Shown piece by piece: positions 58,324 to 64,000 of a stretch of 64,000 nucleotides of DNA (position 1 is its first letter; every line of letters starts with the position of its first letter). Position numbers and translations under genes: made by a program. The notes beneath the pieces are model-generated. The model did not search any database. It was not told the DNA's origin and saw nothing but the letters and a program-made list of their open reading frames with translations. Source of the DNA: Hymenobacter metallilatus (GTDB lineage: Bacteria; Bacteroidota; Bacteroidia; Cytophagales; Hymenobacteraceae); contig NZ_RWIS01000001.1 of the NCBI RefSeq assembly GCF_003944705.1, positions 774,796-838,795 of the forward strand, read 5' to 3'.

Positions 58324-59706
58324 GTGCACTTCTCCATCCAAAACATTCTCTTCCTGCTGGTGGCGGTGGCAGGCTTCGGCCTGTTTGCCTGGCAGGCGCG
58401 GAAGATTCGGGCCAATATCCTCGTCGGGCGCGACCGGGACATGAGCGGCCATACCTCTGAGCGTCTCTGGAAAACCCTGTTGGTTGCCTTCGGCCAGCAG
58501 AAGATGTTCAAGCGCCTTACCCCGGCCATTCTGCACCTCATTGTCTACGTTGGCTTCATCGTTATCAATATTGAGGTGCTGGAAATTATGGTGGACGGCC
58601 TTTTTGGCACCCATCGGTTTCTACAGTTTCTGGGCCCGCTGTATTCGGCCCTCACCGGCACCAACGAGGTGCTGGGTGCCTTGGTAGTGCTGGCCGTGGT
58701 GGCATTCTGGTGGCGCCGCAACGTGGGCGTGGTGCGCCGGTTTACCGGCCCTGAGCTGCGGGCCTGGCCGAAATTGGATGCTAACGTAATTCTGTATGTG
58801 GAGGTGATTCTGATGGTAGCCTTGTTCCTGATGAACTCCGCCGACCTGAAGCTGCACCAGTTGGAAGGCAAGAACCTGCCCGGCGCGTTTCCCATCAGCC
58901 AGTTTCTCACGGGCCTGCTGCCCGACAGCCTCACGGCCCTGGTCGTACTGGAGCGCGTGGGCTGGTGGGCGCACATTGTGGGTATTCTGCTGTTTCTGAA
59001 CTACCTGCCCAGCAGCAAGCACTTCCATATCATCATGGCCTTCCCCAATGTGTTCTACTCCCGGCTGGTGCCGCAGGGGCAGTTCTCAAACGTGGACAGC
59101 ATTACCCACGAGGTGAAAGCCATGATGGACCCCAGCTATCAGGTGCCGGCCCCGGCCACCAACCCCGATGGCTCGGCGGCAGCTCCCACTCCCTTCGGGG
59201 CCAAAGACGTGGACGATTTGGCTTGGACCAACCTGCTCAATGCTTACTCCTGCACCGAGTGCGGCCGCTGCACCTCGGTGTGTCCGGCCAACCTCACCGG
59301 CAAGCTGCTCTCGCCCCGCAAAATCATCATGGATACCCGGGATAGGGTAGAGGAGAAGTACAACTCCCCGCTGATTTTCCACCCCAGCTTATACGGCCCG
59401 GAGGCCAAGCACACTCCCCAGGAGCAGTTCGATAAGGAAAACCACACCCTGCTGCGCGGCTATGTAACCCCCGAGGAGCTATGGGCCTGTACCACCTGCA
59501 ACGCCTGCGTGGAAGCTTGCCCGGTGAACATCAACCCTCTGGAAAGCATCATCGAGATGCGCCGCTTCCTGGTGCTGGAAGAGTCGGCCGCGCCCAACTC
59601 CCTGAACGTAATGTTCAGCAACATTGAAAACAACGGCGCCCCCTGGGCCTTCTCGCCCTCCGACAGGTTCAACTGGGCCGACGACCTGTTCGTGGCGAAG
59701 AAATAA
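58324..59706 (+). CDS. Membrane-bound [4Fe-4S] protein, HdrD/GlpC-like
   Basis: A 460-residue protein. The N-terminal half has about five membrane helices (FSIQNILFLLVAVAGFGLFAW, HLIVYVGFIVINIEVLEIM, VLGALVVLAVVAFWW, ILYVEVILMVALFLM, HIVGILLFLNYL), like a NarI-type membrane subunit. The C-terminal half has two cysteine clusters, CTECGRCTSVCP and CTTCNACVEACP, for two [4Fe-4S] centres. It would pass electrons between a membrane quinone pool and the next gene's product. The GTG at 58324 is chosen; the TTG at 58270 is too early. TATATTTC at 58287-58294 is a possible -7 box. Confidence 0.85.
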   Translation: MHFSIQNILFLLVAVAGFGLFAWQARKIRANILVGRDRDMSGHTSERLWKTLLVAFGQQKMFKRLTPAILHLIVYVGFIVINIEVLEIMVDGLFGTHRFLQFLGPLYSALTGTNEVLGALVVLAVVAFWWRRNVGVVRRFTGPELRAWPKLDANVILYVEVILMVALFLMNSADLKLHQLEGKNLPGAFPISQFLTGLLPDSLTALVVLERVGWWAHIVGILLFLNYLPSSKHFHIIMAFPNVFYSRLVPQGQFSNVDSITHEVKAMMDPSYQVPAPATNPDGSAAAPTPFGAKDVDDLAWTNLLNAYSCTECGRCTSVCPANLTGKLLSPRKIIMDTRDRVEEKYNSPLIFHPSLYGPEAKHTPQEQFDKENHTLLRGYVTPEELWACTTCNACVEACPVNINPLESIIEMRRFLVLEESAAPNSLNVMFSNIENNGAPWAFSPSDRFNWADDLFVAKK

Positions 59707-59768
59707 ATCAAGTTGCTGGCTGCGGGTTGTTGATGAAATAAACCACGATGCCCTGCCGCTGGCGGCTA

Positions 59769-59799
59769 CCTGACAACTGATAACTGACAACTGTCAACA
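59769..59799. repeat. Low-complexity CTGACAACTGATAA repeat
   Basis: TGACAACTGATAACTGACAACTGTCAAC contains ACAACTG twice and related words in the short spacer before the next gene. Such words recur in Hymenobacter intergenic DNA in my memory; their role is unknown. Confidence 0.4.
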
Positions 59800-59806
59800 A
59801 AATAGA

Positions 59807-60703
59807 ATGGCTGAGCAAACTGCCAAACGCCCCGTATCTGTTCCACTGATGGCCGACTTGGCCGCCCGGGGTGAATCCCCGGAAGTACTGTTCTGGGTGG
59901 GCTGCGCCGGGGCCTTCGATGACCGGTACAAGCGCGTAACCCGCGCCTTCGTCCGCATTCTGGAACATGTAGGCGTGAGCTACGCCGTGCTGGGCATGGA
60001 AGAATCCTGCACCGGCGACCCGGCCAAGCGCGCCGGCAACGAGTTCCTGTTTCAGATGCAGGCCATGACCAACATTGCCACCCTCAACGGCTACGGCATT
60101 AAGAAAGTGGTTACGGCCTGCCCCCACTGCTTCAACACCATCAAAAACGAATACCCCGCCCTCGGCGGCGAGTATGAGGTAATTCACCACAGCACCTTCC
60201 TGCAGCAGCTCATCAACGAGGGCCGCGTGACGGCTAAAGGAGGCGAGTCGTTCAAGGGCCGCCGCATCACCTTCCACGACTCCTGCTACCTGGGCCGCGC
60301 CAACAACATCTACGAGGCTCCACGCGAAGTACTGGAGGTGCTGGATGCCGACCTGCTGGAAATGAAGCGTTGCAAAACCAACGGCCTTTGCTGCGGGGCT
60401 GGTGGGGCTCAGATGTGGAAAGAACCTGAGCCCGGCAAAAAAGACGTGAACATCGAGCGGGCCGAAGAAGCATTAGCCACTCTTGATGGCGACGCCGGCG
60501 TGCTGCTGAACCTGCAAGGCGTGGAAAGCACGGCCCCTGTATTGCCCGCCGGCTCCAACCGCGGGGGCAGCGTAATTGCCGTAGCCTGTCCCTTCTGCAT
60601 GACCATGATGGCCGACGGCGTAAAGAACAAGGACCGGGAGCAGGATGTCCAGGTATTCGACTTGGCCGAACTCATTGCTTCTGCCGAAGGACTCAACGCT
60701 TAA
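59807..60703 (+). CDS. (Fe-S)-binding protein with CCG domains, HdrB-like
   Basis: A 298-residue protein of the HdrB/LutA/GlpC-C type with two cysteine-rich CCG-type domains: VTACPHCFNTIKNEYP and HDSCYLGRANNIYEAPREVL in the middle, then GLCCGAGGAQMW and a final ACPFCMTMM. In known relatives these bind a non-cubane [4Fe-4S] cluster. It follows the HdrD-like gene after 100 bp, and the two probably form one oxidoreductase; the electron donor and acceptor are unknown. A terminator follows. Confidence 0.88.
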   Translation: MAEQTAKRPVSVPLMADLAARGESPEVLFWVGCAGAFDDRYKRVTRAFVRILEHVGVSYAVLGMEESCTGDPAKRAGNEFLFQMQAMTNIATLNGYGIKKVVTACPHCFNTIKNEYPALGGEYEVIHHSTFLQQLINEGRVTAKGGESFKGRRITFHDSCYLGRANNIYEAPREVLEVLDADLLEMKRCKTNGLCCGAGGAQMWKEPEPGKKDVNIERAEEALATLDGDAGVLLNLQGVESTAPVLPAGSNRGGSVIAVACPFCMTMMADGVKNKDREQDVQVFDLAELIASAEGLNA

Positions 60704-60773
60704 TGAGTAACTGGTTGTTAGTTGTTGCGCCAGCAGTATACGTTCGGCAGGCAACTAACAGCTCATACACAAT

Positions 60774-60808
60774 CAGCCCCGCACCGGAACTTCCGGGCGG
60801 GGCTGTTT
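60774..60808 (+). terminator. Terminator of the Fe-S gene pair
   Basis: CAGCCCCGCACCGGAA (60774-60789) pairs with TTCCGGGCGGGGCTG (60791-60805) with one unpaired base, then TTTCTTT. Confidence 0.8.
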
Positions 60809-60855
60809 CTTTACCTATAAAAGAAATTCTCCCGGCTCCTGCTGGTCTCCTTTCT

Positions 60856-61338
60856 ATGTACGTTCCCTTCACCGAATTGCCGCCTTCCGCCCGGCTCTGG
60901 ATTTATCAGGCCAGCCGCCCTTTCACCGCAACCGAAGTGCAGGCGCTGCAGCCGGTGCTGCAGCAGTTTGCCACCAGCTGGACCAGCCACGGCCGTACGT
61001 TGGCTGCCTCGGCGGCCATCTTTCACCAGCAGTTTTTGGTCATTGGCTTAGATGAAGCCGTAGCCGATGCCAGCGGCTGTTCCATTGATGCGTCAGTACG
61101 GTTCGTGCAGGAACTTGAGCAGCAGGTGGGCATACAACTGCTCGAGAAGTCAAAGTTAGCTTTCGTACTCCAGGACCAGATTCAACTGCTCGACCGGCGG
61201 GAGTTAAAGCAGGCTATTGCATCCGGAGTGTTGCTTCCTACCACGCCCTATTTCGACAACACCATCGGCACGCAGGCTCAACTTCAGGCCGGCTGGCCGG
61301 TTCCGGCTGCTGCTACCTGGCTCACCCGATATTTTTAA
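60856..61338 (+). CDS. Conserved hypothetical protein
   Basis: A 160-residue protein. The start MYVPFTELPPSARLWIYQA is distinctive, and similar Bacteroidota proteins have been labelled ABC transporter ATPase in error; I see no Walker A or B motif. The middle (SWTSHGRTLAASAAIFHQQFLVIGLDE) and the end (LPTTPYFDNTIGTQAQLQAGWPVPAA) look conserved. Function unknown. ATG 60856 is preferred over 60703 because a strong terminator lies between. Confidence 0.7.
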   Translation: MYVPFTELPPSARLWIYQASRPFTATEVQALQPVLQQFATSWTSHGRTLAASAAIFHQQFLVIGLDEAVADASGCSIDASVRFVQELEQQVGIQLLEKSKLAFVLQDQIQLLDRRELKQAIASGVLLPTTPYFDNTIGTQAQLQAGWPVPAAATWLTRYF

Positions 61339-61453
61339 AATGATGGAAAAACAGTCGGTTTGCCCTGAAAATTTGCATAATAGTAGTATTATTAGCACCA
61401 AGTTGGCCAAAATGAGGGCCAGCCATTCTGTTCAATCCCCCTTCCTTTCCTCT

Positions 61454-63385
61454 ATGCGAAATTTTACTCTGTTGTGTGCCACTGTAGGTTCTGCTGCCGT
61501 GCTAAGCGGCTGTGCAGCTTCCGGCGGCATGAGTAAGGCCGATAAGCGTTTTGCTCGCGGTGAATACGAATCGGCTATTGCCCTCTATAAGGCCGATGTG
61601 GCCAAGGGGAAAAATGTCGCCATGGCCAATTACCGGTTAGCCGAATCGTACCGCTTATCGAACCGCATTGAGCAGGCCGAGTCGTATTATAAGGCAGCGG
61701 TAGATGGAGGTGTCAAAAATGCCGATGCCGGCTATTATTACGCCCAAGCACTGCGGGCCAACGGGAAGTTCGACGAAGCTGCCACGCAGTTTGAGAGCTA
61801 TGCCCAGAATGGTGGCAACCGTACTCTGGCCGCCCGCGCTGAGGTAGAGGCTAAAAATGCCAAGTCTGCCAATAACATCGTAGCCATGCGCACCAACAAT
61901 GAGGTGATGCCGCTCGATCAAATTAATACCCCGGCCGCCGAGTTCAGTACCACTCGTATCCCCGATACCAAGGAATTGGTATTTGCTTCTGGCCGTGAAG
62001 GCAAAGTCTACCTCGGCAATGGCGAAGGGTTCAATGACCTATACGCCATTAAATTCGACGACGACCAGAAAATGACGGGTGGCACGGTGCGTAAGCTCGA
62101 CCCCATCATCAACTCCATCGACAAGCACGAGGCCAGCGCCACTTACTCGCCCGATGGCAAGATGATGGTGTTTGCCCGTTCCAACAACGGCTCCAAAAAA
62201 GGCTACCTGAGCGTTGACCTATGGGCCTCATATTACCGCAACGGTGCCTGGACGGAACCCGAAATCCTGCGTGGAGTGAACAGTAGCACTGCTGATGAGT
62301 TCTCGCCGGTATTTTCCCCCGATGGGCAGACGCTTTATTTTACGTCTACCCGCAAAGGTGGCCTCGGTGGCAACGACCTGTATAAATCCACTATGGAAAG
62401 CCCCGGACGGTTCTCTACTCCTGAGAATCTGGGCGACCAAGTCAATACTCCCAGTAACGAAAACTTTCCGGCCGTTGCCCCCGATGGCACCCTGTACTTT
62501 TCCTCCGATGGGCACCCTGGTTTGGGTAAGCTCGATATCTTTAAGGTAGAGAAAGGCAAGGTAGTCAACCTTGGAACCCCCATTAACAGCAACGGCGACG
62601 ACTTCGCTCCTTTCTTTACCGATAAAAAGGCGGGCGTATTCTCCTCCAATCGTGCTGGCGGCAAGGGTTCCGACGACCTGTACATGTTCCGCGAGAAGCC
62701 CATCAAGCTCGTTACCTTCTATGCAGATGGTACACTGGTAGAGCGCAACGACAAAACGGGCGAAACCGCCCCAGTGGCTAACGAGGCTGTTACCCTCTAT
62801 GACAGCAAAGGCCAGAAATTGCAGGAGGTAACAACCGGTGCCGATGGCAAATTCAGTATCAAACTAGATACTGCTGCTGCCAACTACTCCCTGATTTCCG
62901 ACCGTGACGGCTACTTCACCGCTCGAAATTCACTCAGCACAGTTGGTCGTAAGCCCGCTCAGGATGCTTTGCCTGAGTTGATGAACGACGTGAAAGTGCC
63001 CGTAACCCTCACGCTTACCAAAATCGTGAAGAATAAGGCCATCGTTGTAGAGAACATCTTCTACGATTACGACAAAGCCGATATTCGCCCGGATGCTGCC
63101 ATCGAGTTGGATAAGCTAGTGCAAACGCTCAACGATAACCCCAAAATCACCATTGAGCTAAGCTCCCATACGGACTCCCGAGGGAAAGACGCCTACAATA
63201 TTACCCTCTCTCAAAAGCGTGCTGAGTCAGCAGTAGCCTATATCGTATCTAAAGGCATCGATAAATCACGCATTACCGCGAAGGGCTACGGCGAAACTCG
63301 CCCAGTACTCAAGAATGCCAAGACAGAAGATGAGTTCCAGAGGAACCGTCGCACTGAATTCAAGGTGACCAAGATTGCCGAATAA
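61454..63385 (+). CDS. OmpA-family lipoprotein with TPR, beta-propeller and OmpA domains (PorE-like)
   Basis: A 643-residue lipoprotein (lipobox LSGC, Cys20). In order: TPR-like helices (about 27-140), a WD40/PD40-type propeller (about 160-420, with repeats such as SPVFSPDGQTLYFTSTRKGG and APDGTLYFSSDGHPG), a carboxypeptidase regulatory-like domain (about 450-500), and an OmpA peptidoglycan-binding domain (about 530-643, IFYDYDKADIRPDAA, SSHTDSRGKDAYN). This matches the layout of PorE of the type IX secretion system, though other OmpA proteins share it. The frame to 61217 is not coding upstream of ATG 61454. A long palindromic terminator follows. Confidence 0.88.
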   Translation: MRNFTLLCATVGSAAVLSGCAASGGMSKADKRFARGEYESAIALYKADVAKGKNVAMANYRLAESYRLSNRIEQAESYYKAAVDGGVKNADAGYYYAQALRANGKFDEAATQFESYAQNGGNRTLAARAEVEAKNAKSANNIVAMRTNNEVMPLDQINTPAAEFSTTRIPDTKELVFASGREGKVYLGNGEGFNDLYAIKFDDDQKMTGGTVRKLDPIINSIDKHEASATYSPDGKMMVFARSNNGSKKGYLSVDLWASYYRNGAWTEPEILRGVNSSTADEFSPVFSPDGQTLYFTSTRKGGLGGNDLYKSTMESPGRFSTPENLGDQVNTPSNENFPAVAPDGTLYFSSDGHPGLGKLDIFKVEKGKVVNLGTPINSNGDDFAPFFTDKKAGVFSSNRAGGKGSDDLYMFREKPIKLVTFYADGTLVERNDKTGETAPVANEAVTLYDSKGQKLQEVTTGADGKFSIKLDTAAANYSLISDRDGYFTARNSLSTVGRKPAQDALPELMNDVKVPVTLTLTKIVKNKAIVVENIFYDYDKADIRPDAAIELDKLVQTLNDNPKITIELSSHTDSRGKDAYNITLSQKRAESAVAYIVSKGIDKSRITAKGYGETRPVLKNAKTEDEFQRNRRTEFKVTKIAE

Positions 63386-63398
63386 AGTCAAGTAACAT

Positions 63399-63450
63399 CT
63401 ATATAAGCAGGGCCCGATTCATACGTATGAATCGGGCCCTGCTTATATAG
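63399..63450. terminator. 52-bp perfect palindrome after the OmpA gene
   Basis: Two 26-bp arms centred on TACGTA are perfectly complementary; the core is GCAGGGCCCGATTCA. No T-run over four bases follows, but the stem is very strong. Confidence 0.75.
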
Positions 63451-63682
63451 GCGTGGAGTAACTCCCTACTATATATACTATATAACGCAGAGCTGGCATC
63501 TCGCTTTCTGCCCCCCTTCCGGCCATAAATGCCTAATCCCATTCCTTACCTGCCGCTCTCGTATTGCTACTCCCTGTACAAGGTCAGTTATCCCAAAGCC
63601 CATTCACAAAACTAATGGCGCTGATTGTGTGGCAGAAAGGCAACTGAGGCGGGCCTTGAACGGATTTTTTTGGGCCTGGGGT

Positions 63683-63713
63683 TTGGAATTCCGGGGGCAA
63701 CCGGCCACCTTTG
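63683..63713 (+). promoter_or_regulatory. Tandem promoter P1 (putative)
   Basis: TTG (63683-63685), 20 bp, then CACCTTTG (63706-63713), one mismatch from TAnnTTTG. The stretch 63451-63682 before it holds no gene or structure I recognise. Confidence 0.5.
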
Positions 63714-63854
63714 CGCTCCCAATCCGAAACGCGGAGCGGGCCGCTGCCACCCTTGGGGCCACCAGCGCGCAGTTCCTGCCGGCCTCCCGGCGCCGTTTCG
63801 CCGTCCGCGTCTTTCCTGGCGAAAGAGCCGGTGAAAAAAAGTTGGCCCCTGGGG

Positions 63855-63886
63855 TTGCAAATGGCAATGAGAAGGTGCTACCTTTG
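63855..63886 (+). promoter_or_regulatory. Tandem promoter P2
   Basis: TTG (63855-63857), 21 bp, then TACCTTTG (63879-63886), a full match to the consensus. Confidence 0.7.
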
Positions 63887-63923
63887 CACCCCGCTTCAGC
63901 AGGAGGCGCTTGGCAGGAGTCGA

Positions 63924-63945
63924 GACCGAAAAACTTTTTTCGGTC
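63924..63945. other. Palindrome between P2 and P3
   Basis: GACCGAAAAA (63924-63933) and TTTTTCGGTC (63936-63945) form a perfect 10-bp stem around CT, just upstream of P3. It could be an A-tract upstream element, a small hairpin in the P2 transcript, or an antitermination-related structure. Confidence 0.45.
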
Positions 63946-63951
63946 TGGTTC

Positions 63952-63983
63952 TTGGAAAAAGGCAGAAAAACAGGTTACCTTTG
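63952..63983 (+). promoter_or_regulatory. Tandem promoter P3
   Basis: TTG (63952-63954), 21 bp, then TACCTTTG (63976-63983), a full match, with an A-rich spacer. It lies 17 bp from the right edge, so the gene served lies outside. Confidence 0.7.
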
Positions 63984-64000
63984 CAGCCCGGTTTCGAACG

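Noticed and set aside
63604..63867. Overlapping - strand ORFs of 82 and 87 codons near the right end
   Set aside because: Both run antisense through promoter-like DNA (P1 and P2), are Arg/Pro-rich, and resemble GC-driven open frames.

Overview
The window looks like chromosomal DNA of a Bacteroidota species in the Cytophagales, most likely Hymenobacter or a close relative. The evidence is a SusC/SusD pair run by an ECF sigma factor and FecR-type anti-sigma factor, DUF4270 and TIGR00266 families, an OmpA lipoprotein with the PorE domain order, and a fused NagB/PIG-L protein. The -7 motif TAnnTTTG recurs upstream of genes, Shine-Dalgarno sequences are weak, and GTG/TTG starts are frequent. The genus call is inference from gene content and protein resemblance; no 16S gene lies inside the window.

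Layout. 1-4600: tail of an unidentified basic protein, TonB-like protein, polyprenyl synthetase, rhomboid protease, small membrane proteins and a GDPD phosphodiesterase. 4600-5300: an AT-rich island with a small HTH gene, a dense array of GTTAC/GTTACA words, and a sequence matching the consensus chromosomal parS site, overlapping the HTH stop codon. 5450-11350: hotdog thioesterase, a MITE-like element, dciA-recF, pdhA, a TPR membrane protein, ribH and a DksA-like protein. 11500-16400: an RG-rich pseudouridine synthase, then a probable operon coaX - outer-membrane protein - lptC - small membrane protein. 16650-26400: PpiD-like foldase, TPR protein, recJ, M61 peptidase and lptB. 26480-33500: GH3 protein, small lipoprotein and membrane proteins, TIGR00266 protein, gltX, pentapeptide protein and RidA. 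33650-41900: glmS, DUF4270, a GT5-like starch synthase domain, panC, panD, a flippase-like protein, rfaE2 and a zinc protease. 42100-47900: acyl-CoA dehydrogenase, AraC regulator, a 221-bp inverted repeat, a PcrB-type prenyltransferase, two envelope proteins and a J-domain/TPR fusion. 48000-57250: the SusD-SusC-FecR-sigma set and the NagB/PIG-L fusion. 57600-63400: a hypothetical gene, tRNA-Phe, an HdrD/HdrB-like Fe-S pair, and the PorE-like OmpA lipoprotein. The last 320 bp hold three tandem TTG-N20/21-TAnnTTTG promoters and no gene, which suggests an rRNA operon (or other strongly expressed RNA) just past the right edge.

Themes. Many genes build or look after the envelope: lptB and lptC, PpiD, TonB/SusCD, OmpA, heptose nucleotide and amino-sugar enzymes. 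A second theme is CoA and its use: coaX, panC, panD, pdhA, acyl-CoA dehydrogenase and a thioesterase. recF, dciA and the parS match raise the possibility that the left part is near the replication origin, but no dnaA, dnaN or parAB is present. Transcription units often end in long, nearly perfect palindromes that can act in both directions.

The least explained signals are the HTH gene with its GTTACA array and parS match, the MITE-like and long inverted-repeat elements, and the long low-complexity extensions on otherwise housekeeping enzymes.
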